From contig NC_089569.1 in NCBI RefSeq assembly GCF_040115645.1, forward strand, positions 744,001 through 808,000: 64,000 nt of DNA, given 5' to 3'. Source of the stretch: Euwallacea fornicatus. Lineage: Eukaryota; Arthropoda; Insecta; Coleoptera; Curculionidae. A program made the position numbers and the translations under genes. The notes beneath the pieces are model-generated. The model was not told the DNA's origin and searched no databases. It saw only the letters and a program-made list of their open reading frames with translations. Below, in pieces: positions 46,429 through 59,828 of the stretch (position 1 is its first letter; every line of letters starts with the position of its first letter).

Positions 46429-48048
46429 ACCTACGATAATAGAGCCTCTTATTATCCAAGCCAGCAACGACAATAGCAATGATGATATTTACGATCTTCA
46501 CACCAGCCATTCTAATCAAATCTAACGGATCAGTGAGAGTAAGTAAATAAAATAATAACATACAGAAGGGCGTGACATATCATAATGGGAACATTTCAGG
46601 GACTGACAATACTTCGCAAAGCAATAAAAAAATGCTATAGATCCATGGTTAAAACGACTCCGTCCTCGACATACAGGGTGGCGAAATTAAATTTTTTTCC
46701 TCATGTGGCATCCTCACTTATAGCTTGAGTGCATGCTATTTTTTTATCGAGAATGTATAAATTTATTACTACTCGTTGTGCTTTGGTAACTGTCCCTCAA
46801 GCATTATGGTAAACACACGGTGGTTCGTGCCACATTTTTTCAAATAAGTCGACAAAGATGGTCAGCGATACAGTGAAATGGAGAAGATGGAAAAAAATTA
46901 CAATACACTGTGCCGTGTAACAATTCCTTGCTTCCACTAGGTGTTGCTTTTCTGGCCTCAAGCTTTCTTAAAGCTCTCCAACGTCCCACTAGTGTGGGAA
47001 TAATTTTAAGAATTTTAATTCATTATCTAATTACAAGTTTTCAAGTTCTCTAATATTTAATAGATATCTTTAACGGTTTTCGAGATGTCGGCTAATATAT
47101 CAAATAATCTAACATGCTGTTTTCGTACGAAATGACCTGGCCTGATGGCCCGAAAAATGTTAAATATCAACATCCTGCGGTTCAAGACATGCGATGCGTT
47201 TGCGAATTTATATTCAACTGAATTTTCTAAAGCAAAAATCTAACGTTTCATAGTATTAGCTTTTAACGTCGGAACACCTTGTATATTCGAAAAAAAAAAC
47301 AACTCCGGCTGTTTTTGAGAAGGGATCCAACGAGCGAAGTAAATTTAAATGAATACCCTCGTGCCCAAATTCGATTCAAATATTTCAAAAAGTCTCAGAG
47401 CAAAACTGGGAAAGAATTGGTGGAACTTTGACACCCTGCGCACCAACAACTTTGCCTAAAGCGAATTAAGCCACATGGCAATATTCCTGCGGAAAGCACA
47501 TATATTTTGCATATGAAGATGAAGTTTGGCAAATTAAACGGGAATCACCCAGGATACTCATGCGACTTCTATATTCTCATGGAGCTAAATCACGAGAGGC
47601 AAATATTGAAGTTTGACATTTTTTTTCACTGGACTTGGTAATGCTGAATGTGAGATCATATCTATCAGAGTTATCCGCTTGGAAACATCAGCATTGCATG
47701 CATGAAGGACAAATAGCCCAGTCATCCTGTCCAACACGAAACAACACTATAAGGCTGCTCGTGTTATCGATTCCGTTATCCGTGTTATAAATATGATGTC
47801 AAGAAAATAATGTCGAGAATTAATTCCGGTTTTTGAATAACATGACCTGTTTTCCTAAGTTCGTTACAGGGGCAATTTTGTTAATAATGCATAAGTCTTT
47901 AATAAGTAACATGTTTACGTGAGTAACAGTGGTTAGACTTTTTTTAGTCCTTATTGGAATTTTTCACAGAGACATGCAATATTCAGATTCGATTCAGGAA
48001 AAACACCTGCCAAAAGATAGAGAGATGTTAGATAAACCTGCCGAGAGA

Positions 48049-48071
48049 GGGGGGGGGGGGAGGGGGGAGGG
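48049..48071 (+). repeat. G-rich run
   Basis: Twelve G bases (48049..48060), then AGGGGGGAGGG. A candidate G-quadruplex former; see also 32590 and 50861. Confidence 0.9.
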
Positions 48072-49503
48072 ATTTTTATTGGGTTCAAGGAACCACTGAG
48101 CTGGAATATACATTAACAAAAAATTGCTATATTGGACCAGTTAACCGTAGTTCCCAAGAAATGCCCTTTCACGTATCGGCTCTGAACATTGAATTATTTT
48201 GTGAATTTTTGCCGAAGATAGCTTTGGAACGCCATGATGGTCAAAAACAATTGAATATTCGTATGCGCGTCGCCCCGAAGATCTTCTCGCCGGGCGCATA
48301 CCTTGAATTATTTCGGAATTTTTGTCGAAAATGCCTGTGGCAAGTCATGACGACACACGTCATTACGTCATGTAACAACTGCGCGCGGCACCAAGCGGTT
48401 CCGGACGAAACTGGAAACGATCGTCGAGTTACTATATCCCAATTCATGAATGAAATCTACAGTGGCTCGAGTCCAAATCGGTGGCGGATATAACATGTTG
48501 TTTTACGACGAGGTTTAACGACAAATGTGTTATCCAACACTGTTATTAAACAATTTGCTTTGTTTTTTTTTTTAATTATATTTGAAATTAAGGCCTCACG
48601 CACAAGTAAAAGCGGAAATGCGGCCTATTCCCGGTTAAAACTAACTAAAAATAATATTAATCGTTTACGGAGGGCTTGGATCAACATTAAATGATAATAA
48701 TAACAATGCAGATGGAGAGACCGTAATAAATCTGTCCAAACAAAAACCTCTCTGAAACGGATACTTTAGTTCTTTCTAAAGATTTAAATTACTTTGCCTC
48801 CCAAATACGTTGGCAAGCTGGACTCTACGTTATCTATAGAGGAGACAGGTCAAACCTAACAAGAGGAACACCAGCTAGAGCTTAGAATTAGGTCAAAACT
48901 AATTTTAAATAAACCTTTTAAAATGAAACAACATTTACCTTCCATTATACAGTACACAAAACAAAATTTATTCGGAACATGATATATCCTTTTAACGGAA
49001 ATTTAATTATTTTTTCCAAAATAGGGAATTAACTCTAAAGTTACTCAAATTTATTTTATTTACTCCATTTTGTTCTTTATTTAAATTACTCTAAAGCTAC
49101 TCCGACACGCTGAAAAATGAAAACTTCAATACAAGACAAGTTTAGCTGAATCGCTCTGATCATTTACCCTCTAGCACCTGATACTCTTTTCTGTAGTTTT
49201 CTCTGGGACATGTATTGATGATATTAAGTATATTGAACGACGACGATCTTAGGAGCGATAGTGAAAAATCCATTTTCACCTGGCCACAGGACCATTATAT
49301 CAACTGGGCAAATATGGAGTAGCTAGTAGTTATCGCGTTATTTTCGCTAAATCATTAAGAAATACGCTCATTCAGGTCAAAATTCGCCGTTCGAAAATCT
49401 ATCAAGACATCGGTATATCAATACAGCGTTACATCGTGACGTAAACTGTTACAATTGAAAATGAAATAAAATGAAAATAAACGGAGAGCGCAGTCGCAAA
49501 GCA

Positions 49504-49514
49504 CCCCCCCCCCC
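49504..49514. repeat. poly-C run
   Basis: Eleven consecutive C bases, equivalent to a G-run on the minus strand. Confidence 0.9.
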
Positions 49515-50356
49515 TTCAGTCGGAAATGGCCGAGTATTTGCGAATTATTCCGAACAATGAAGAATCATTAGATGATTTGTTTATTTTGAATAAACCCTAC
49601 ATTTCAATTACCAGTTCTAGTAAATCAGCTTATTTACACTTGGCAGAGTTTTTATGCATTAAGTTTCGTTAAATTGGATACCTGAACTAAATAGAGCATA
49701 TTATTACTGTGATATTTGTTCAATAAAATCAAATAAACTGTGAGGTAATTTATTAAATTTCGTGATTATTACTTTAAACAAACCACCTACTCTAATTGCC
49801 GCAAATAATGTGTGGCCTCTAAACTCATTAAATATGTGTTTGAGTTTCACAAATTATTGCCAAATGAACCAGTTTATTTAGAGAGTTGTGTTCTCTAAGT
49901 AAGGCGTTGCTCTTTGCCTCAGTGATAAAATTCTCTAAAAAGAACCAAGTCGATGCTGGTAACTCATGCTCTAAATTCCCTAACTGAAAAAGGAGTGCAA
50001 AAGGTCGATAACTCGTAAAAAAAATTTTCTTAACAAATTTAAAGTTTTGAAAAATATTTCAAATTCGAATTATTGCAGCACTTTTCGGAACGACATTTTG
50101 AAACGAATCAAAAACAAAAACCTCGTGGAAACTCATTGACGAGGATATTAAATCTCTACAAACTTTTCCCATTTTACTCTTTCTCAAACTCTTATAGCTC
50201 TCAAAGCACACTGTGAATACCCGGTCTGTCACCAACACGTAGCCGGATTGTTGCTACTAAATGCAAAAAGACATCAAAACGTGATTGAGGTCAAAGATAA
50301 ATGTCAATTGTGGAAGAAGTTTTATGTTATTTTCGGTTACGTGGCTTAATTAAATA

Positions 50357-50934
50357 CAAGGTGACCACATAAAGTTAATTTTTTCCATGGGTCACCCAAT
50401 ACATTTTAAAATTTTTAGCTAGCTCTTGCTCAATGCTTTGCGCCATATGCGGGATTTATGCTGGTAGTTTAAGAAATGGTTTAAATGATGAAAATCTACC
50501 ATTGTTGGTTTAACATTTCACTCATAAAATAGCGAAATATTGTCATTCTAAACTGTTCAAGAATTGCAAATTGCCGACCGGGACTAACGCTTATATTATT
50601 GTATATTGTATGTTTCCGTATAAACATATATAGTATGTGTATATTGTGTATATTTATATTGGTATATGTACAAAAATATTGAGATTCAAAGTTTTTCTAA
50701 TGGTAAGACCGGTTTGCAGTCGTTCAATATTCAGTTTTTCTCAGGTGTTTCGTAAATATTACAGTTAGGTATAGGGCGTGCACAAAAGTTGAATTTAAAC
50801 ACACTATAGCGATATAAAGAAGTGTCATTTGATGAATTGAGGAATGATTGAAGAGGAATAGGGAGGGAGGGGGAGGGGGGAGTATGATTGAAGAAATCGA
50901 AAAATTATATGTTTTTCAAGTCGTGATCACCTTG
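50357..50934. mobile_element. candidate 578-bp TIR element
   Basis: Left CAAGGTGACCAC and right (complement) CAAGGTGATCAC match at 11 of 12 bases, and both abut TA (50355..50356, 50935..50936). Homology does not clearly continue inward. No coding frame. The short match makes this tentative. Confidence 0.4.
50861..50880 (+). repeat. canonical G-quadruplex motif
   Basis: GGGAGGGAGGGGGAGGGGGG has four G-runs of three or more separated by single A bases, the tightest form of the quadruplex consensus. It lies just inside the right end of the candidate element 50357..50934. Confidence 0.8.
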
Positions 50935-50936
50935 TA

Positions 50937-53786
50937 TGTGAAGGTAAGTCGCGACAAGAGTTTAAGGTTTCTAGTAAGTAAAGGACTACATTCCGCTTAG
51001 GACATTTCTTGTGTACATGGAATATTGAGTCTTAGAATAGTAAATTTCCAATGTTTAAACCATCACATCCCCTAAACTGATAGTGTAAACCTCACATACA
51101 TTTATATTTTCTCGAAGCACAAATGACGAAGCGAACTGTGCAACTTATGCCGAATCCTGGAAAATCGGAGGTTTAGGGAAGTAATTACTATTCCTACATA
51201 TAAAGTGAAATTTATAGTGCCAGTACTACTGCGTCAGTGCAGCATTATAAGTTTAGCTTGCGAAATTTGAAAGGATTTTTAAGTGAAATTTAAATTATTT
51301 ATCTAATTTATAAATCAAATTGGGTATGCTACCCCACTGGTATTGCATTATGATACACATGACAAATGCCTAATTTGCCAATTAGGCCATTGCGGAGTTA
51401 TGGTAACTGCGGATGTTATTAAGTAGAAATTCTTAAGGTGGGTGAAGGACGGGGCGTAATGTTTTCCTTTCATTCCTGGATAGTTTCTTAAACTCGGAAA
51501 TATGCTATTATTCTCTACTGTTTTAATCACGAATTTCTTGAATATACATTTTTTCCATTAATCATAAGCTTGGGTAGTAGCCCCCGTTTAGGTAAGTATG
51601 ACCAAAGCAAATATTCTTATTACACGTATATTGGTGTGTGCTTCAGCTGATGCATTACTCTATTACCAAAAATTTCTGCCTATCTCCCGTTAAAAAAAAG
51701 TCCGTTTACAGTGATACAGAAAATGTTTCTCCATATCATTTTAAAAAAATTACCGTTTTGTGGCGCCATCCTGTATATAGCTACGTCCCCATGTTACGGT
51801 TTAGGGTCCTTGAAATGATCAATTTTTTCGTGAAAACACTAATTCATCTTTTAAGTTTACACAATTGCTTTTTGTAGAATGAGCGCTTTTCTCATTCACA
51901 CTGCGTATAAATCTGCAGGCTGCTCGCAAAAGGCACAAATTCCAAGAGAATCTGTTGAGATTGCATAAGCGGACTGAATATAGGTATCAGGTAAAAATCG
52001 AGTTTTAAATGTGCAAATTTTAGATTTCTTCGTCACGTAGCAAGGGCTGCGAACATCCTGTCGATTCGGCGTTAGTTTCTGGTTGTGTTGTAAATTCTGC
52101 TTTAAGAATTTTCTGAAAATCACACATACGTCTTGCGTCCCGGACACCATCTCGGCCCTCCTCTCGATTTTCGCAGTCCGCACATTTTAGGATATTTGGC
52201 TCTAAGGGCCACGAAGCAAACGCCAAAAATACAACAATCTTCCGATTGCTGCGTCATGTATTACATAATGTGAAATCCGCGAACAACCGGCAATTTAAAT
52301 GTTTCCAAGTTGAAATCCATATAATTCGTTATGAAGGGTGTAATTAATTTCAAATTACTTCAATTTAAATACAATAGTACGCATTACAAGTTGGTGGTTG
52401 TGGAAGTTTCAATGTGTCAGAGCCGGAGATGCCGCTGGTACAAATAAAGCCGAACATCGAAAATCTCTGCCGGCATAAATATTTTTCTTATTTATGTCTT
52501 TAAGGGAATTTAATATCCCTTGCCCTGTCAAAAAAATAGCATTACCGACCTAAAACAAAATTTAATATAAAAAGCGTCTGCAGACAAGAGGCGAAACTAA
52601 TTTGTCTTCGTCTTAGACAGGACACTTTTTGCCGGCTCTGGAGGATGTGACACTGTATTTTTTCCACGTTAAATATTCACAAATAATACTTTCTGGAGAA
52701 AATGTAAACAGATGAAGAAAATCGCCGTAATCGCTATAGCGCACTGCCTAACCCACGGGGATGATTATCAACCGAGGGGAAGGTAAAGAAAACGGCAGTT
52801 AGACATTTAATATCTCAGTAAATTTTCCGAAGAATTTTAAAGGATAAATATTAACGGATATAAGTGAAATCGAATGGGCTTTAAACCTTCAAACGAATAG
52901 CTAGTAATTGAGAGCTATTTGGTTTGTATATGTGTTTGCTTAATCCGAGATGCGGGTTCAGTTGCACAATTTACGATACTGGTAGCTTATTCAATTCGCT
53001 ATTCGCCGTTTTTCCAAGCGAATTGTTACATATCGGAAATATTGTCCATAAATCCTCCTTTCGAGGAAAACACTTTTTTAAACTATTCCAACCAATGTCG
53101 AAGTCAGTGTCGACCTTCGCTAGGGATTCAATTGATAAATCGTCTTATTTGACTCGATATCGAGTGTTCGGTGTCGCGTAACAGTTTCATTAATTTCACT
53201 GCCTTAGTTGAGACCTATTCCAGAATGCGGAAATAGATAGCCTAGTCGACACTAAGGAAATATTGTCTTACAGCTTCTAGGATTTAAATGGATTAAAAAT
53301 CGTTCTGAGTTCGTTCGGGCTGCAGCTTACTGGGGGATTGCAGACTTCTTTCGCTTTATCGATTAAGTCGGGATGTAGTCATTCTTACAGGTAAAACACT
53401 GGATGTGTACGCAGGGTGTCCCAGTAAAAATAGTGCAAATCGGTATTGAAAACGGAAATGACTTACGGAAAATTCGAAATTCTTCCTCTGCCCCCGCGTT
53501 AAATTTTCATATTTCTAATCTTCGAAGAATCATCTTGATGAAGTAATTTGAGGCCGAAGTCTGGAGCCACAAGGTGACAGAGCGGGCAAAAGGGACCAAA
53601 TTGAGAGGCCGCAAGAAAATTGGGCAATAATCTCGAAAACACAAATCAAGCATTTAGAAACAATTCTAAATTCGAATATTCTATATGATCCCAATTATTT
53701 GCAACCATGAAAATGCGCTTCTTCTAGGCAAAAATAAGACAGCATAAACGCAGAAGTGGGCGCCGTGACTCCTTTATAAATATATA
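50937..53786. other. non-coding sequence, orphan termini only
   Basis: About 2.8 kb. A possible element end (complement of TACAGGATGGCGCC) lies at 51773 and a TAC-GCAGGGTGTCCC at about 53408; neither has a partner I can see. Frames at 51896..52226 and 52919..53181 show no domain. Confidence 0.4.
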
Positions 53787-54478
53787 CAAGGTGTCCCAAG
53801 CGCCACGGAATACGATTGCTAACTCCTAAAAGGTGGAAGCTCCTGGGTCGGTTCAATTGGAGAAAATGCGTCAAATTTGGGGCTTAGTTAATATTCGAAA
53901 ACAGTGTTGTCGACTTTGTCTTATTTTCCGAGATATTGGAGAAAATCTGAATAATAGCAAAATTTATGTTGCATAATAAATCGAAACCGAAGATTTTTCG
54001 AAAAAATGTTTCGTGCAAAAACTTTACATTTTAGCGCACTCTTGACTTGTGCGATATTCTAAATGTTATAGTCCAGTTTTCGACATAATGACCTCAACTT
54101 TGTTTTTTTAATAAGGTCCTCGATGAATTTTGGCATATTTTAAAAGTGGTTATTATGGGCGTTTCAACGTTGTGTCACTCGCTAACACTTCCTAACGTTC
54201 TAGATGAAAAGAAACCGTCATCAGAGTTTTTTTGGAAATATTAACGGAACCGTTACTTTGAAAAAAAAAAATTTTGGTCTTTGATTTATTACGAAACTCA
54301 AATTTTGGCATTTTTTAGATTTTTCCCAATATCTAGGAAAATAAGAAAGAGTTGACAACACCGTTTTCAAATATTAGGTAAGCCCGAAGTTTGACACATT
54401 CTTTCCGATTTAGCCGACCTTGTAGCTGGCACAGTTTAGGAGATAGCAATGATATTCTATGGCATTTGAGACAGTCCG
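53787..54478. mobile_element. 692-bp foldback element, long inverted arms, TA flanks
   Basis: The left end CAAGGTGTCCCAAGCGCCAC pairs with the complemented right end CGGACTGTCTCAAATGCCAT. Similarity continues for over 200 bp through ATTGCTAACTCCTAAA/ATTGCTATCTCCTAAA, TTCGAAAACAGTGTTGTC/TTTGAAAACGGTGTTGTC and TCTTATTTTCC. TA at 53785..53786 and 54479..54480. No transposase. Decayed, judging by roughly one difference in five bases between the arms. Confidence 0.8.
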
Positions 54479-54832
54479 TATATGTATTACATACGCATAT
54501 CTTGCGTACGCGCTAAAAATTGCAAATTTGAGCTATTTACTGAATGTTAAGCTGCCTAGTTAAAGTTGAGGTGGCCCGCCTTGTGACGTCACACCGTTGC
54601 GCGAGCATGACAATTTTGATTTTTTCGGTCGTTTCTCTTCACCTTCGTGGAATTCCTCGTCTGCCTGCCACTGTCTTTCTGCGGGCTGCATTTCCTTTCC
54701 GTCGATGTCCTTACGACCTGTTTCGGTACATGTTATTCCACTTTATTGCATTGAAAGCCGAAGCGAAATAATTCTTTTCTGGATAAACAGTAATACAGAG
54801 ATGAAATCCCTATTGAAACAGTTAACCGCCAT

Positions 54833-54872
54833 AATCCGAATGGACTTTGCTTTCGCAAAGTCCATTCGGATT
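54833..54872. repeat. perfect 18-bp hairpin with 4-base loop
   Basis: AATCCGAATGGACTTTGC (54833..54850), loop TTTC, then the exact reverse complement (54855..54872). The stem has no mismatch. It sits in otherwise unremarkable DNA. It is too short for a canonical pre-miRNA. Confidence 0.95.
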
Positions 54873-56814
54873 GCCTCCTACTTTGTGTCAAACAGCTCTT
54901 GCTCTTTATATCGCGTTTGCTCATATCTACAATATGGACGTGCTTTGGCTTTAGATAATTAATCCTTTTCGTGCAAGGGGTATTCCAATTATCATCATAC
55001 GTCACAAACAGCATAATGCGTGATTATATCCACTACCTGCCGATTTAGCACTAACAATAATCAGCGTGTCCATTTATGTTCAGTAATAAATTATCGGACT
55101 TGCTATTGAAATCTCGCCAAGAACAATCAGAAAACAGCAGTTATGTTGTAGAGGAATATGTGTATTGTTTACTGCGTGGTTAGATATGTCGTAAATTATA
55201 TTTGCTTCATTGGCCAAATGGGGAATTTATACGGCATTAGAGTAGTATGAACAACATGAAGATCAAACAACAAGTTCCCGAAGGGCGTGGCTTGAATAGA
55301 ATATCAAACAACAAGGGGAGAAAATAATGCGCAACGTACGAGCGTAATATACAGTGTCCGAGATAAGGACGACTAGCATAGTGTTTCGTAAACGGTAACA
55401 GACATAAATTTGTGCGTCCAAGGGACTAATTCCACTTAACTGATTTTTTTTTTTTTTTTTTTTTTAATTCTAACCGTCTTTTTTTGTTTTTTAAGCACCT
55501 CTCTTAACCTCTTCGATTTTCATCGATTATCATTTTCCAAATCTTGATTTAAAGAATTCGAATAAAAAAATTAAAAAAAGTCGCCCTTCTAAAACCCTAT
55601 ATATTTCTGCATTTTGGGATTCCTCTCGAAGTTCCTAATGCGTGTGAATAAACGCTCTTACTTGAGTTCAGGCATAAATCTCATAAAAATATCGAGGAGG
55701 GAACAGAAAATGGTTTGCAAGTGAAATGAAATCTCTGCGAAACCACCTACAACACAACAATATATTTCATTACGAGTCTGGAAAATGGTATATTCCCTCG
55801 CTTGCGCGGTAGTTTCATACAAGTTCGGAAAAATGCATTCTGGACGGGTAATGAAGGATTCTTATTATTATTATTATTAGACTGAAAACCATAAGCAGTA
55901 ATTGCAATCGAGTTACTCTAATGCAGGAGTTGAAATTTTCCATGGATAAACAACTTTGTGAAAAATACCTGCAGCTTTGGTTTATCGTGCTGTTTATATT
56001 TATAACAGTAATCGAGTCTATAAAGCAGAAAGTTTAATTGAATTACGTTCTCCGATGAATAAACAGGAATATTATTGTGCTAGTTTGAACCGTGTGTAGT
56101 AACTTTACATCTCCAACTGGAAAATACTAGGTTTCAGCGTCGTGTAATGAAAAATACGTTTTCCAACTTATCCGTAAAATTGTTGCTAACTCAATGCTTT
56201 TGTGAGTTAACTAAACGCTTACTCTCATTTTAATAAAGCTAATGAAGGTAATAGTCTATCAGAATCAGATAGGGACTCGGGACCAGAGACGAAGTCGGAT
56301 AATTTCAGGATCACTTTTCCAAATTAAACTGAACATTTAAAATCAAAATTTACATTTTCGAGATTCGGGGCAGTAACGGTCGTCAAAAAATGCAGACCAG
56401 AGAATTGCTAATCAGTGATAATACGGATTGAGTTGTACTGTTAATTATCCATTATAACAAAATCAATATTGCGAGATATGCTTGAGTATATGAGTGCAGT
56501 TAATAATGAACAATATGGACATTTGTGCCAGCAACAAATCATCATAATTAGTATATCAATCATAGCTTGGTAGTAATTAGAATATATCGCCTAGTTTTGT
56601 TGAATTACAGAGGTCATTGGAATGAACATTATTCAATCAATCTACATAACAGGGTTTTCCGTATGTTTGAAAGCACATGTTGTGCATTTGTTTTAGTTAG
56701 AAAAACCTTTAATTATCGAAATTGAAGTGTTGCACACTACGTGACGAAATACAATCAGATAAAAATGTCAAAAATCCTGCATTTGCAAACAGCGCTTTGG
56801 AAATGGCAAAATTT
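54873..56814. other. non-coding sequence, simple repeats
   Basis: About 1.9 kb, containing an orphan terminus TA-CAGTGTCCGAG (55350), a T-run of about 20 bases (about 55446..55466) and a short ATT microsatellite (55862..55879). No gene recognised. Confidence 0.45.
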
Positions 56815-56961
56815 GAAACAACTAAATGAAGAAAATGGTCAAATGGTGCTCCCTTTACCCCCGCGAGTGCAACTCCGTTGGTCTTAGACGCGAGGGCCTC
56901 TGCTAGCTCCCCGTGAATAATACTCCAACGGGGCTGGATCTGGCGAACGCTCAGGCCAACG
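56815..56961 (-). pseudogene. C-terminal transposase tail, RWPARSPDL family (copy 4)
   Basis: The minus strand from 56961 reads RWPERSPDPAPLEYYSRGAS, and nearer the end GAPFDHFLHLV, matching the RWPARSPDLSPLDYYLWG start and EPFEHLL end of the other copies. The catalytic acidic residue is Glu rather than Asp and the middle is shortened. Same family as 10615..10875, 21883..22116 and 43003..43170. Confidence 0.65.
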
Positions 56962-59828
56962 ACGTAGATCTCCTCTGCTTCAAATCGCAACCGGGCAATA
57001 TTCCAGATAAACAATCAGCTGCTATCCCGGCGTTGTGGGGCGGAGCACCATATTCAGGTAACCGAAGGTTAGTTTAAGTTAGGACGGTTAGCGTCTTCCG
57101 CCGCGCAAAGGGAACGATTTTTGAACTACGAATTTCGCATCTTGTTACTTGCCATAAAAAGCGGGAAGAACAAGAATAATGGTAAGGAAATAATGGAAAG
57201 GAAGGATAATGGAAAAATAATGGAAATTAATAGCATTGCTGGAAAGCCGAAGTAGGATGGGGCAAGTGTTTCCTGACCTGAGCTTATGCATTATACTTCC
57301 TTTCAATACTAAAAAAAAGTAGTCTAGTTTACAAAGCAGCATAAGAAAGAGACCAGAAATACGAAAACCCTTTAAACTTTTCAGGACGGTAATGGGGTTA
57401 ATGTGGGAACGAAACTTCTGGTCTATTCCCGAGGGGAGTTTTGTTTTATTCTTGTTAAAACTTGGAGCGATGATGTGCCGTCTATTACCGGCATGCGATG
57501 CTGCCAACATTTACGTGTTAATTAAGACTTGGTTTTTAAACACAAGTTGAAAGCTTTGAAATAACGTTTTGATAGTTTAATAGACCCCAATTTCGGCCTA
57601 TTGCTTTGTATCACTAGCGCGAAATTTATCGATCTCCGTCGTGTTTATGTTGCGTTTATCTTTCTGCGTCTGTAATGATAAATTATCGTCTCATATGTCG
57701 CAACTGAATTTGTTCACTAAACAACAAATTGTTATGGAATATCAGGCGACGCAAAATTAATGTTTGCTTTGAAGCTGCAGCTAGTTATAAATAATTTGTT
57801 TTATGGACGTTTTAATCGCTATAAGCTTTTTTGACATGCGAGTATTCTGTATATTCGGAAATATTCAAATTGTTAATATTTCAATAACCATTCAAAAACA
57901 AATAAATCCATTTAATTGCGATGGTTTAAAATTGTTAATATTTGACGATGAAACGGGCGGAGCTGACATCCATCGGGGGAAAACCTTGAAACAGAGAATT
58001 AGTTAATATTCTCAAAAGTGACTGAAGAGCACTACTGGAAGAACTTATTACGGACTTCAAAGATTACCCTGAGTAAACTTTGGCCATATTTTAAACGCTT
58101 GGGAACTAATTCAGCGTTCTTGCCGTATTTTGCAAGAAGTTTAGAAAATGCTATATTAAGAGGAAAAAATTCAGTTACCTTCGCTAATTAGCGACAAAGT
58201 AATCCGTTAGAGAACTTCCTCACTTTCCAACTAAAGCGAGTCTTAAGCACGTCGGAACATTAATGGAGTTAAGAAGAAGCTCCGAATAAAAAATAACATC
58301 CACATTGTTCTTAACTAAATGCAATTTTTCTAACATGCTCCGAAGGCATCGGGTTTGAGCAATTTTTTCGAGGGCAAAGAATTGCGCCTTCGAGAGCTTA
58401 AATATGGTCGTAAAATTCTCTGCGATACAGGCACGTATACCTTAAGGTTCCAGTTTAAACCAACTGAGACTGAAACATCGAACCTTTAATAGCTAATAAA
58501 GATTCCGGACAGATAGTCTGCCCTGACAATAATGGCTGATTCATGATTTGTCCCTTTTGGGTCTTATACATTTATTATGGTGCGTAGGTACTGGGGAGAA
58601 TTTGGGTTTTATTTATCGACATAGTTTATAGTAGTCTTTAAATTACGAAAAGGAAAAGACGAGAATGTATGTTTTAGTTCAAGTCAGCCCGCTTAGAATA
58701 CAGGGCATGGCGAAGCCTTTTTCGACCGTGGAGGGCGCATAATTTTGCATCTCTTAGTAAGTGATTTACAAAGGCATGCCGAGATAAGGTCCAGTCCGAA
58801 CGGGCGAAGACTTGGTTAAATGGTGACGAATGCGACTTTCGATGGGCGCCAAAAAAAAAAACAATCTATGGACGTCAAGTCTGGAGAACGGGCCGGCCGC
58901 CGGTGTTCCGAGTGGGGACACCGTCCGTCCTCCAGGAAATCGGCGTGATAGATAGTTTTTATTCGAAATTCTGGAAGTTTAGTTCAGGCACAAGGTGGTT
59001 TCCGCCATAATCCTAAAATGACATAACAAATTATTCCGCTGAAATAATTTACGTTAACTTTTAAATAAAACCTGAAGGCACGTTTACATGCCCAATTTGT
59101 GATTGCAGATTGGGAGCTACGGAGATCCTCTTATGTTTTCCACTTACATTTAGCGTTTCGGGTTTACGAGGGTAACATCGTAAACCACTAGCGCAGGATT
59201 TTTTCGGAATTGAAAATAAATTAGCTTTCTAGAACAGGTTTCTTGCAGTCTTAACTTCCCAACTTGTGTGTGGGCCGTTACAGTTTTTGTGTAGCATTCA
59301 GGATTTCTCTGTAGTACGACCAGAGGTTGTCCGCGTTATCAACGTTAGATTCGTGCGAGTTTCAGCCAATTTTTACCTGCTCCTGGAATATCACCCGTGC
59401 ATCCCTTATTCTATCAAGTAATTGTTAAATTACACAATGAGGAAGATTAATGCGAAAATATTATCATTTCCGCGTTCCACTTCTCACTGATAAGCGGTCG
59501 CCCTCTGACATAATAATCATGACGTTTGACTGTAGAAACGCAAATTAATGACGACACGCCTTTCTGACCTTTATAATATCTTAAAAGGCGGAAAAGCACG
59601 TTCTTCTAAAATATGGTCCTCATAAGGAACGTCAGGTTTTGATTTGGTGTGTATTTAGTGAACGAACGGTAGATTATTTATTGAGTGACGCAGTTGATCG
59701 TTCATTAATGCAATTTTACAATTTTAAATTATTCAGTCACAAATAAAACTCTGAGAGGTTTCCAAAATAGCAGTTATGTTGTAGGTAGTTAAAATGACGA
59801 AGGAAGGAGAACGCGATTGGACTCTGGC
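56962..59828. other. non-coding sequence
   Basis: About 2.9 kb. 57176..57230 is a degenerate run of AATAATGGAA-like units. A purine run of about 10 A at 58850 precedes a GC-rich patch (58880..58950). No coding sequence recognised. Confidence 0.45.

Larger units (their letters stand above)
46429..50354. other. non-coding sequence with orphan termini
   Basis: About 3.9 kb. Possible element ends TA-CAGGGTGGCG (46672) and an inverted TACAAGGTG (about 47282) are 609 bp apart but match over few bases. A 110-codon plus-strand frame (48161..48493) shows no known domain. G- and C-runs are listed separately. No host exon recognised. Confidence 0.4.

Noticed and set aside
46310..46561. Overlapping minus-strand frame starting MAGVKIVNIIIAIVVAG
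   Set aside because: Hydrophobic start but the remainder is uninformative and ends within a few codons of the mariner boundary; the alternative frame from 46428 continues across the mariner and was preferred.
46674..47282. Possible 609-bp TIR element
   Set aside because: End sequences agree only over about seven bases beyond the TA; too weak to list as an element.
48161..48493. 110-codon plus-strand frame
   Set aside because: No recognised domain; an apparent internal similarity is limited to short words.
54544..54962. 75- and 121-codon plus-strand frames
   Set aside because: They run through the perfect palindrome at 54833..54872 and show no domain.
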